From contig JADKGW010000001.1 in assembly GCA_016722075.1 (NCBI GenBank), positions 1,736,001 to 1,800,000 of the forward strand: a DNA stretch of 64,000 nt. The letters run 5' to 3'. The stretch is from Candidatus Kouleothrix ribensis. Its GTDB lineage: Bacteria; Chloroflexota; Chloroflexia; Chloroflexales; Roseiflexaceae. Position numbers and translations under genes: made by a program. Of this stretch, positions 42,707 to 50,478 are shown piece after piece; within the stretch, counting starts at the first letter, position 1, and every line of letters starts with the position of its first letter. The notes beneath the pieces are model-generated. The model ran no database searches. It saw only the letters and a list, made by a program, of their open reading frames with translations, and had not been told where the DNA came from.

Positions 42707-43699
42707 CTACGGGCAGAGCAGCAGCTTGCCGCGTACGGCCCGTGCCTCTAGGCGCCGATGCGCCTCGGCCGCCTGCGCCAGCGGCAGCGTAGCATCGACC
42801 AGTGGCCGCAGCACACCGGCGGCCGCCCAGCCGAGCACCTCGGCCGCGCGCCAGCGCAGATCCTCGCTGCGAGCGACATGATCGTTGAGCGTTGGCCAGG
42901 TCAGGCGCAGCGAGCCGCATTCGCCCGAGCCGGTGATGCCCGAGAGCCGGTTGATGTCAAATGGCGCAACTGGCCCGCTGGAAAGCCCATACACTACCAT
43001 GTGACCCAGCGGGCGAAGCAGCCGCAGCCCCTGATCGAATGTCGCGCGCCCGATACCGTCGTACACAGCATGGATGCCCGTGCTACCGGCCAGGCTGCGC
43101 GCCGTATCCTCCCAACCATCATCGGATGTCAGCACCACCTGATCGGCGCCGGCCGCCAGCGCAACGGCGGCTTTCGCGGCCGACGAAGTTGCGCCGATCA
43201 CCCTGGCACCGCGCCGTTTGGCCAGCTGTACCAGATAATAGCCAACCCCACTAGCGGCGGCTTGGATCAGCACGGTGTCGCCCGGCTGGATGGCGTAGAC
43301 TGTTTCACTAAGCATATGGGCTGTGAGGCCCTGTAGCAGCACCGCCGCCGCCAGCTCGAACGCAACATGCGGCGGCACTGCCACCAGCCGATCTTCGGGC
43401 ACCAGGCTGGCTTCGGCATACACACCGCTCATCACACCCGCGAAGGCGACCCGATCGCCAACGGCCCACTGCGTCACATCCGCGCCAATAGCCAGCACCG
43501 CGCCAGCAGCCTCGATGCCGGGAATGAGCGGCAGGCTGACCGGGTAGGGCGTGCCCCGGCGGTGCTGAGCATCGACAAAATTTACCCCGATCACCCGGTG
43601 GGCCACCAGCACCTGGCGGCCCTGCGGAACCGGCATAGGTAGCACGACATGCTCAAGCACCTCGGGATCGCCAGAGGATCGAACCAGCATAGCCTGCAT
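42707..43699 (-). CDS. NAD(P)H:quinone oxidoreductase-like MDR enzyme
   Basis: A 330-residue zinc-free medium-chain dehydrogenase/reductase of the QOR (zeta-crystallin) branch. The N-terminal GroES-like domain contains VIGVNFVDAQHRRGTPYPVSLPLIPGIEAAG (in segments) without the zinc-ligand cysteines. The Rossmann domain has VLIQAAASGVGYYLVQLAKRRGARVIGA, in which AxxGVG binds NADPH. The C-terminal RLEARAVRGKLLL is typical. It reduces quinones or alpha,beta-enones in the cytoplasm. The start MQAMLVRS at 43699 begins the first strand; 12 upstream residues are open. It is divergent from smpB. Confidence 0.85.
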   Translation of the reverse strand: MQAMLVRSSGDPEVLEHVVLPMPVPQGRQVLVAHRVIGVNFVDAQHRRGTPYPVSLPLIPGIEAAGAVLAIGADVTQWAVGDRVAFAGVMSGVYAEASLVPEDRLVAVPPHVAFELAAAVLLQGLTAHMLSETVYAIQPGDTVLIQAAASGVGYYLVQLAKRRGARVIGATSSAAKAAVALAAGADQVVLTSDDGWEDTARSLAGSTGIHAVYDGIGRATFDQGLRLLRPLGHMVVYGLSSGPVAPFDINRLSGITGSGECGSLRLTWPTLNDHVARSEDLRWRAAEVLGWAAAGVLRPLVDATLPLAQAAEAHRRLEARAVRGKLLLCP

Positions 43700-43823
43700 T
43701 GATGTTGACCTTCTTATTCTATTCAGAGCGTACACGGTTGGCCCAGAAGCTCAGTATACGGGAAGCCAAACGATCTGCCATCCAGCGCCAGGTGGATGTA
43801 TACTGCCACGTGCGCGCCGAGCA

Positions 43824-43832
43824 TGCTATAAT
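43824..43832 (+). promoter_or_regulatory. extended -10 promoter of smpB
   Basis: TGC-TATAAT at 43824-43832, with CTGCCA at 43803-43808 as a weak -35 18 bases upstream. The transcript would start about 60 bases before the smpB ATG. Confidence 0.6.
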
Positions 43833-43899
43833 AGCCACTCTCGCATTATACGCGTCTGCGCGTCCCGGCAGCGGGGCGCTGGTTTTTTTGAGGAAGCAG

Positions 43900-44379
43900 A
43901 TGGCCGGCAAAGACAGCCCGCACAACCCGACTGTGGCCGACAATCGCAAGGCGCGCCACGATTATTTCATCGACGAGAGCTACGAGGCCGGGATCGTGCT
44001 GACCGGCAGCGAGATCAAGTCGATCCGTGCCGGGCGCATCAACCTGCGCGGCAGCTACGCACGCGTAGTCAACGACGAGATCTGGCTCTACGATACGCAC
44101 ATCTCGCCCTACGACCAATCGGGCAAGTACAACAACCACGAGCCAACCCGCCCGCGCAAGCTGCTGCTGCACCGCCGCGAGATCAGCCGCATCCTCGGCC
44201 AGGTCGAGCGCCAGGGCTTCACGCTGGTGCCGCTGCGCATGTACTTCAAAGGCCGCCGTGCGAAGATCGACCTGGGCCTGGCGCGCGGCAAGAAGCTCTA
44301 CGATAAGCGCGACGACATCGCCAAGCGCGAGGCCAAGCGCGACATCGAGCGGGCTATGAAATCGCGCAGCCGCGAGTAA
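43900..44379 (+). CDS. smpB: SsrA-binding protein SmpB
   Basis: A 159-residue tmRNA-binding protein needed for trans-translation rescue of stalled ribosomes. Typical blocks: NRKARHDYFIDESYEAGIVL, LTGSEIKSIRAGRINLRGSY, YARVVNDEIWLYDTHISPY, HEPTRPRKLLLHRREI, and the C-terminal KKLYDKRDDIAKREAKRDIER tail that folds in the A site (given here in pieces). The start at 43900 has GAGGA six bases upstream; the 67 upstream codons are not SmpB-like. No ssrA gene is visible nearby. It is followed after 60 bases by the alkyltransferase-like gene. Confidence 0.96.
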   Translation: MAGKDSPHNPTVADNRKARHDYFIDESYEAGIVLTGSEIKSIRAGRINLRGSYARVVNDEIWLYDTHISPYDQSGKYNNHEPTRPRKLLLHRREISRILGQVERQGFTLVPLRMYFKGRRAKIDLGLARGKKLYDKRDDIAKREAKRDIERAMKSRSRE

Positions 44380-44439
44380 TAGCGCATCAGAAGCACCGGG
44401 AACCCGGATTCTGCTTGCCGCAACAGTCAGGCCGCAGCT

Positions 44440-44838
44440 ATGCCAGCTACCTTCGAGCCGCCAAACTACGCACTCTACGACAAGATCTACGCAGTTGTCG
44501 AGCAGATACCGCCGGGCCGGGTCGCTACCTACGGTGATATTGCCACAATCGTGGGCGGCGGCTGCGACGCGCGCACGGTTGGCTTCGCGCTGAACGAGAT
44601 GCCCGCCGAGCGCGCGCAGCTGCCCTGGCAGCGCGTGATCAACCGCCAGGGCGGCATCAGCACACGCGGCCTGGCGCAGCGCCAGCTGCTTGAAGACGAG
44701 GGCGTCGCCTTCGATGCGCAGGATCGCGTGATCATGGCGCGCTTCCGCTGGGCCGGGCCGAGCGCCGAGTGGGCCACCGCGCATGGCTGCAACCTGCTGC
44801 CGCCGCGCGACGACGCCGAGCAGCTGAGTTTGTTCTAG
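44440..44838 (+). CDS. alkyltransferase-like (ATL) protein
   Basis: A 132-residue protein equal to the DNA-binding C-terminal domain of O6-alkylguanine-DNA alkyltransferases. The helix-turn-helix block IPPGRVATYGDIATIVGG and ARTVGFALN (arginine finger region) are present, but the active-site PCHRV motif is PWQRVI: Trp63 takes the place of the acceptor Cys. ATL proteins bind alkylated bases and hand them to nucleotide excision repair instead of repairing them directly. A short C-terminal extension (AEWATAHGCNLLPPRDDAEQ) follows. It is downstream of smpB with no promoter seen. Confidence 0.85.
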   Translation: MPATFEPPNYALYDKIYAVVEQIPPGRVATYGDIATIVGGGCDARTVGFALNEMPAERAQLPWQRVINRQGGISTRGLAQRQLLEDEGVAFDAQDRVIMARFRWAGPSAEWATAHGCNLLPPRDDAEQLSLF

Positions 44839-44918
44839 GCTGCCGCAGCCAAACCATGGCAGCTCGCCTGCCACAAACGCCAACCGCATAACTCGTGTCA
44901 TGTTACAGGATCAAGGCC

Positions 44919-47051
44919 ATGCCATTGCCACCTGATTATGTCGAGCGCGTCTATGCCGGCGTGCTGGGCAAACTGATCGGCGTCTACCTGGGCCGGCCGT
45001 TCGAGGGCTGGCCGTACGAGCGGATTCGCAGCCAGCTTGGCGAGATCTGGTACTACGTACACACGCGCCGCGATATGCCGTTCAACACGCACACGCTCGT
45101 CGTCACCGACGACGATGTCACCGGCATGTTTACGTTCCTACGCGCGCTGAGCGACTACGGCTGCGCCGAGCTGCCGAGCGCCGAGCAGATCGGGCAAACC
45201 TGGCTCAACTATATCATCGAGGGCCGTACGATCCTATGGTGGGGCGGGCTGGGCCGATCGACTGAGCACACCGCCTACCTGCGGCTTAAGCGCGGCATCA
45301 GCGCACCGGCAAGCGGCTCGGTCGCGCTGAATGGCCGGATCATCGCCGAGCAGATCGGCGCGCAGATCTTCATCGACGGCTGGGCGATGGTTGCGCCCGG
45401 CGACCCGGCGCTGGCGGCCGAGCTGGCCCGCCGGGCCGCCAGTGTCAGCCACGACGGCGTGGCCATCCACGGCGCGCAGCTGCTCGCCGCCATGCAGGCC
45501 CAGGCCTTCGTCGAGCACGATACCGGCCGGCTGCTCGACTGCGGGCTATCGCACATCCCGCGCGACTCGCTGATCGCGCGGCTGATCGCCGATGTGCGCG
45601 AGTGGCACGCCCGCGACGGCGACTGGCGCACGACGCGCGAGCGCATCGACGCGCGCTACGGCTACGATACCTACGGCGGCAGCTGCCATATCGTGCCGAA
45701 CCACGCCCTGATCGTGCTGGGCCTGCTGTATGGCGCCGGCGACTTCCAGCGCGCGCTGATGATCGCCAACACGGCCGGCTGGGACACCGACTGCAACTCG
45801 GGCAACCTGGGCTGCCTGCTGGGCATTCAACATGGGCTGGCATGCATCGATGCCGGCCCAGACTGGCGCGGCCCGGTCGCCGACCGGCTATACCTGCCCA
45901 CGGCCGACGGCGGGCGCGCAATCAGCGACGCCGTGCGCGAGTCGTACCAGATCGTGAATCTCGGCCGTGCGCTGCGCGGGCAGCCGCCGCTGGCACCCAA
46001 GGGCGGCGCGCGCTTTCACTTCGAACTGCCCGGCAGCGTGCAGGGCTTCCAGCCCGAAACCGGCAGCGCGGCGCATGGCACGCTGGCACTCGAGAATGTG
46101 CCTGGCCACAGCCAGGCCGGCACACGCAGCCTGGCACTGCACTACCGCCAGCTGGCTACCGGGTGCGTGGCGCGCGCCGCTACCGCCACCTTTATCCCCG
46201 AAGAGGCGCGCAGCATGCCCGGCTACGAGCTACTGGCCTCGCCGACGCTCTACCCCGGCCAGACGGTACACGCGCGCCTGCAGGCCAGCGCCGGCAACCT
46301 GGCCGCAGTGGGTGCTCAGCTGTATGCGCGGGCCTATGGGCCGGGCGATGCGCTTGTATGCTGGGACGGGCCGGCCGCCGAGCTCGCACCAGGCGCCGCT
46401 GTACAGCTCGATTGGCCAATCACCGATCAGGGCGCCATGCCGATCGCCGAGATCGGTGTGGCGCTACACGGCCAGGCCGGCGCCAGCGGCACACTCTACC
46501 TCGACTACCTGGACTGGGATGGCACACCGAACCTGGCGCTTGGCCGGCCGGCTGGCAGCGGCACGATGTGGCGGCGCGCCTGGGTTAACGGCGTCGACAT
46601 GTTCGAATCAGCCGAGACCGAGCCATACCGCGTTATCCAGAACGAAGGCACCGGCCTGCTGATCTATGGCGTGCGCGAATGGCACGACTACCTGGTGCGC
46701 GCCGAGATCACACCGCACCTGGCAGCGGCGGCCGGCATTGGCGCACGCGTGCAGGGCATGCGGCGCTACTACGCCTTGCAGCTGTGCGGCGGCGGCAAGG
46801 TTCGGCTGGTAAAAGCGATCGACAGCGTCGACGTGCTGTTCGAAGCCGATTTCGGCTGGCGCCTGGGCCAGGCCTACACCCTGCAGCTCGAGGTGGCCGG
46901 CAGCAGACTGCGCGCATGGATCGGCGAACGGCTGCTGTGCGAGGTCGAAGACCGCGATCGGCCGCTGGTGGAAGGTGCCATCGCGCTGATCTGCCAGGAG
47001 GGCCACATGGCCGCCGACAAGGTCGAAATTCGGCCGGTAGGCGCGAGCTGA
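44919..47051 (+). CDS. ADP-ribosylglycohydrolase-family protein with C-terminal lectin-like domains
   Basis: A 710-residue protein. Residues 1-330 form an ADP-ribosylglycohydrolase-like all-helical domain: YAGVLGKLIGVYLGRPFEGWP, the metal-binding VTDDDVTG (63-69), and the second metal site GWDTDCNSGNLG (287-298). Residues 350-530 look like a galactose-binding/CBM-like sandwich, and 540-705 like a LamG-type domain (AGIGARVQGMRRYYALQL, YTLQLEVAGSRLRAWIGE), similar to the C-terminus of the lipoprotein at 250. No signal peptide. It is followed, 57 bases on, by ribokinase, suggesting that it releases a ribose or ribosyl sugar that the kinase then phosphorylates. Confidence 0.8.
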   Translation: MPLPPDYVERVYAGVLGKLIGVYLGRPFEGWPYERIRSQLGEIWYYVHTRRDMPFNTHTLVVTDDDVTGMFTFLRALSDYGCAELPSAEQIGQTWLNYIIEGRTILWWGGLGRSTEHTAYLRLKRGISAPASGSVALNGRIIAEQIGAQIFIDGWAMVAPGDPALAAELARRAASVSHDGVAIHGAQLLAAMQAQAFVEHDTGRLLDCGLSHIPRDSLIARLIADVREWHARDGDWRTTRERIDARYGYDTYGGSCHIVPNHALIVLGLLYGAGDFQRALMIANTAGWDTDCNSGNLGCLLGIQHGLACIDAGPDWRGPVADRLYLPTADGGRAISDAVRESYQIVNLGRALRGQPPLAPKGGARFHFELPGSVQGFQPETGSAAHGTLALENVPGHSQAGTRSLALHYRQLATGCVARAATATFIPEEARSMPGYELLASPTLYPGQTVHARLQASAGNLAAVGAQLYARAYGPGDALVCWDGPAAELAPGAAVQLDWPITDQGAMPIAEIGVALHGQAGASGTLYLDYLDWDGTPNLALGRPAGSGTMWRRAWVNGVDMFESAETEPYRVIQNEGTGLLIYGVREWHDYLVRAEITPHLAAAAGIGARVQGMRRYYALQLCGGGKVRLVKAIDSVDVLFEADFGWRLGQAYTLQLEVAGSRLRAWIGERLLCEVEDRDRPLVEGAIALICQEGHMAADKVEIRPVGAS

Positions 47052-47108
47052 AACCGGGCAGCCGGAAGTAGCGGCGCGATCCAGCGCGCCTGTACAAGGA
47101 GCATCCTC

Positions 47109-48023
47109 ATGGCGATCGTTGTGTTTGGCAGCATCAACATGGATCTGGTGGTGCGCGCGCCGCGACTGCCCACGCCCGGCGAGACGCTAACCGGCCATAC
47201 GTTCTTCACCGCGCCGGGCGGCAAAGGCGCCAACCAGGCGGTCGCCTGCGCGCGGCTGGGCGCACCTACGCGCATGATCGGGCGGGTGGGCGGCGATGTG
47301 TTCGGCGAGACGCTACGCGCCGGCCTGAGCGCCGATGGCATCGATATTGCCGGGGTGCTCACACAGCCGGGCATCTCGTCGGGCGTGGCGCTGATCGAGG
47401 TGAACGATGCGGCCGAGAACACGATCGTGATCGTGCCGGGCGCCAATGGCCAGGTCGGTGCCGACGACCTGGCGCGGCTCGAGCAGGCGCTTGGCGGCGC
47501 CAGCACACTGCTGCTCCAGCTCGAAGTGCCGCTGGCATCGGTGGTGGCGGCGGCCCAGGCAGCCCGCGCGCGCGGCGTGACGGTGATCCTCGACCCGGCA
47601 CCGGCGCTGCCGCTGCCACCCGAGCTATACGCTGCCGCCGATATTATGACGCCAAACGAGATCGAAGCCGCCGCGCTGGTGGGTTTCGCGATCGACGGCG
47701 CCGAGGCGGCCGAGCGAGCCGCTCAGCTGCTGCTGGCGCGCGGGGTACGGCAGGTAATCATCAAGCTCGGCGCGCGCGGCGCATTCTGGCACGACGGCAC
47801 GGCCAGCGGGCTTGTACCGGCCTTCAACGTCAGCGCGATCGACACGGTCGCGGCGGGTGATGCCTTCAACGGCGGGTTAGCCGCCGCGCTCGACGCCGGG
47901 CAGCCCTTTACCAGCGCCATCCGCTGGGGCATGGCAGCCGGCGCGATCTCGGCCACGCGCCAGGGCGCGCAGCCCTCGCTGCCGCGCCGCAGCGAGCTGC
48001 TGGCGCTGCTAGGCAGCGAATAG
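47109..48023 (+). CDS. rbsK: ribokinase-family carbohydrate kinase
   Basis: A 304-residue PfkB-fold sugar kinase. The N-terminal VVFGSINMDLVVRAPRLPTPGETL, the substrate loop APGGKGANQAVACARLGA, and the C-terminal anion-hole motif VSAIDTVAAGDAFNGGLAAAL (in pieces DTVAAGD) are clear; the middle VTVILDPAPALPLP and LGARGAFW match ribokinase. It phosphorylates D-ribose, or a related ribosyl sugar, to the 5-phosphate. AAGGAG lies seven bases upstream. Its position behind the ADP-ribosylglycohydrolase gene suggests a ribose salvage unit. No sugar ABC transporter is adjacent. Confidence 0.88.
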   Translation: MAIVVFGSINMDLVVRAPRLPTPGETLTGHTFFTAPGGKGANQAVACARLGAPTRMIGRVGGDVFGETLRAGLSADGIDIAGVLTQPGISSGVALIEVNDAAENTIVIVPGANGQVGADDLARLEQALGGASTLLLQLEVPLASVVAAAQAARARGVTVILDPAPALPLPPELYAAADIMTPNEIEAAALVGFAIDGAEAAERAAQLLLARGVRQVIIKLGARGAFWHDGTASGLVPAFNVSAIDTVAAGDAFNGGLAAALDAGQPFTSAIRWGMAAGAISATRQGAQPSLPRRSELLALLGSE

Positions 48024-48357
48024 CGTGCGATGCGCATGGGGTATTCACACGACCCAGCGTGCTGGGCGAACACCCTACATTGGAGTGATAGCGCTCCCCC
48101 CGATCGATGAGCCACGCGCCAACACCCTACGCATACAATTCCTCGCTTCCGAGGGCGACAGCCGCGCGCGCGTTTGCTATCGTAGTGCCAGCTACGATAA
48201 CCATTAGCGTCGGCATTTGATCCGCTCCTCCCCCGTGGGCGCGCAGCGGCGCGCGCAACCTGGCCGATCGCCTGGCGGCTGCGCGTCGCCGGCAGTGCCA
48301 CCACCACCACCTAGCCCTGGCTCCCCGGCGCTCCTGGCTCACCCGACAGGATGACCC
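48024..48357. other. 334-base gap after rbsK
   Basis: It has no gene-like frame, and I see no consensus promoter or strong hairpin. AGGATG seven to eight bases before the next ATG is the only clear signal. The promoter of the GT39-type gene is not resolved. Confidence 0.4.
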
Positions 48358-50400
48358 ATGGCGACAATCGAATCGGCACGGCCGCGCGCGGCGGTGCGCG
48401 TGGCCGATCGCCCGCAGAGCATCCCAACCTGGCTGATTGCCGTGCTGGTTGGCGGCCTGGCCATCTTGCCGCGTGTACTAGGCCTGGCCGACTTCTACAC
48501 CGTCGATGAGGCGTACCACTGGGCAGCACGCACACGCGCATTCGCCCAGGCCGTGCAAGCTCACGATTGGGCGCACACCAACCAGACCGGCCACCCCGGT
48601 GTCACGACCATGTGGCTAGGCGCGCTGGGCTACTGGATGCACGACTGGGCCGGCATCTACCTGCCCGGCCGCACTGGCGACGGCGCGAGCTACCTGGCGC
48701 TGCTGCGGCTGCCGCTGGCGCTGGCCAATAGCCTGGCGGTGGCCGGCGGCTACCTGATCGTGCGGCGGCTGCTGCGCCCGCCGGCCGCGCTGCTGGCCGG
48801 GCTGTTATGGGCCACTACACCGTTCCTGGTGGCGCACAGCCGGGTGCTGCATCTCGACGCGATCCTCACCAGCTGCACAAGCCTGAGCCTGCTGTTGCTG
48901 CTGCTTGCCACGCAGCCGCGCGATCGATCGGGCAGGCCAGCTGCGATCGGGCCGCTGATCGGGTCGGGCATCTTCACAGGGCTGGCGCTGCTCACCAAGG
49001 CGCCGGCGCTGCTGATCCTACCATTCGCGGGTATCTGGCTGCTGCTGGTAAGCCCGCAGCGTGGCCCGGCTGCCCGGCTCGGTTGGGCCGGCACACGCTA
49101 CCTGATCTGGCTTGGCTGCGCGCTGGCGGTAGCCTACGCCGGCTGGCCGGCGCTGTGGGTCGCGCCGCGCGAAGCGATCATGGCCGTGGTTGGCGAGATC
49201 GTTGCGAATGGCGGGAAACCGCATAGCTGGGGCAGCTTCTTCCTGGGCCGGCCGGTCGGCGACCCCGGCTGGGCGTTCTACCCGGCCGTGATCGCCTGGC
49301 GCATGACCCCGCTGGCGCTGATCGGGCTGGCGCTGGCGCCGCTGGCGCTCTGGTGGCAGCCACGCGAGCGCCGCACATTGCTTGCGCTGATCGGATTCGC
49401 ACTCTACTTCATGCTGGTGATGGGCGCGGAGCCTAAGAAGTTCGACCGCTACCTGCTGCCGATCTGGCCGGCGCTGCTGATCGTGGCCGCCGCTGGGCTG
49501 TCTGCGCTGGTAGATCGGGGCGCGCGCTGGTGGCGCCGGGCCAGGCCGCACCGCCGCGCGCCGCGCGCCACAGCGCTGGGCCTCACCGCACTCAGCGCGG
49601 CGCTACTGGCCGAGGTGCTGGCATACCATCCCTACACGCTGGCCTACTTCAACCCGCTGCTGGGCGGCGGGCCGGCCGCCGCGCGGGTGCTGCTAGTGGG
49701 CTGGGGTGAGGGCATGGAGCAGGCCGGTGCATGGTTGCGCGCGCGGCCCGACCTGGCCGAGGGCACGGTGATGGCGCGGAATCCGCCGACGCTCGAGCCA
49801 TTCCTCCCGCTGCGGGTCAGCGACCTGACGGCAAACAATCTGCTCGGCAAGGCCAACTACGCCGTGCTATACATCAGCTACCTCCAGCGCCAGAGCGATA
49901 CCGATCTGGCCGGGCTGATCGAGCGCACCCCGCCGCTGCACACGGTTATGATCAACGGCATGCCCTATGCGATGATCTACCAGCTGCCGCGGCCATTCCA
50001 GACGCCGATCGAGGCAGTGTTCGGCGATAGTCTACACCTGCGCGGCATCACCCTCGAGCAGGGCGAGCAGACCCTGACGATCACGCCATCGTGGGACATT
50101 CAACGCGATCAGCCGAGCGAGCTGTTCGTGTTCGTGCATGTGCTGGGGCCAGACGGCAAGCACCTGGCGCAGGCCGACCAGCCGCTTGACCTGCGGTTTA
50201 GGCAGTTGCAGGCCGGCCAGCAGTTGAGTAGCCCCATCCGGCTGGCATTGCCTGCGCACAGCGCTGGCGCAGGCCGGATTGTGCTGGGCGTCTACGACCC
50301 GGCCAGCGGCGCGCGTTTGGGCGTCACGCAGGGGCCAGCGCTGCCAGGCAGCATCGATGGGCCGGGTGTGGTTGAGCTGGCCAGGCTTGATCGGCCGTAA
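48358..50400 (+). CDS. GT39/PMT-like membrane glycosyltransferase
   Basis: A 680-residue polytopic enzyme of the ArnT/PMT type. The first extracytoplasmic loop reads LADFYTVDEAYHWAARTRAF, with the Asp and Glu expected for polyprenyl-phosphate sugar binding, followed by TGHPGVTTMWLGALGYW. About eleven helices span residues 24-430. The C-terminal part (470-680) is soluble; residues 565-670 form a beta-sandwich-like tail (QPSELFVFVHVLGPDGKHLAQADQ in segments) resembling that of the DUF2723 protein at 31822. It likely mannosylates or glycosylates an exported substrate. It ends convergent with the MalT-like gene. Confidence 0.78.
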   Translation: MATIESARPRAAVRVADRPQSIPTWLIAVLVGGLAILPRVLGLADFYTVDEAYHWAARTRAFAQAVQAHDWAHTNQTGHPGVTTMWLGALGYWMHDWAGIYLPGRTGDGASYLALLRLPLALANSLAVAGGYLIVRRLLRPPAALLAGLLWATTPFLVAHSRVLHLDAILTSCTSLSLLLLLLATQPRDRSGRPAAIGPLIGSGIFTGLALLTKAPALLILPFAGIWLLLVSPQRGPAARLGWAGTRYLIWLGCALAVAYAGWPALWVAPREAIMAVVGEIVANGGKPHSWGSFFLGRPVGDPGWAFYPAVIAWRMTPLALIGLALAPLALWWQPRERRTLLALIGFALYFMLVMGAEPKKFDRYLLPIWPALLIVAAAGLSALVDRGARWWRRARPHRRAPRATALGLTALSAALLAEVLAYHPYTLAYFNPLLGGGPAAARVLLVGWGEGMEQAGAWLRARPDLAEGTVMARNPPTLEPFLPLRVSDLTANNLLGKANYAVLYISYLQRQSDTDLAGLIERTPPLHTVMINGMPYAMIYQLPRPFQTPIEAVFGDSLHLRGITLEQGEQTLTITPSWDIQRDQPSELFVFVHVLGPDGKHLAQADQPLDLRFRQLQAGQQLSSPIRLALPAHSAGAGRIVLGVYDPASGARLGVTQGPALPGSIDGPGVVELARLDRP

Positions 50401-50478
50401 GGCCTGGTTCCACTCCGGCGATCTTGGGGTGATAGTGGTTAGGTCCTGGTGGCTGCCCAGCGCGCCAGGCGCTGCGAA

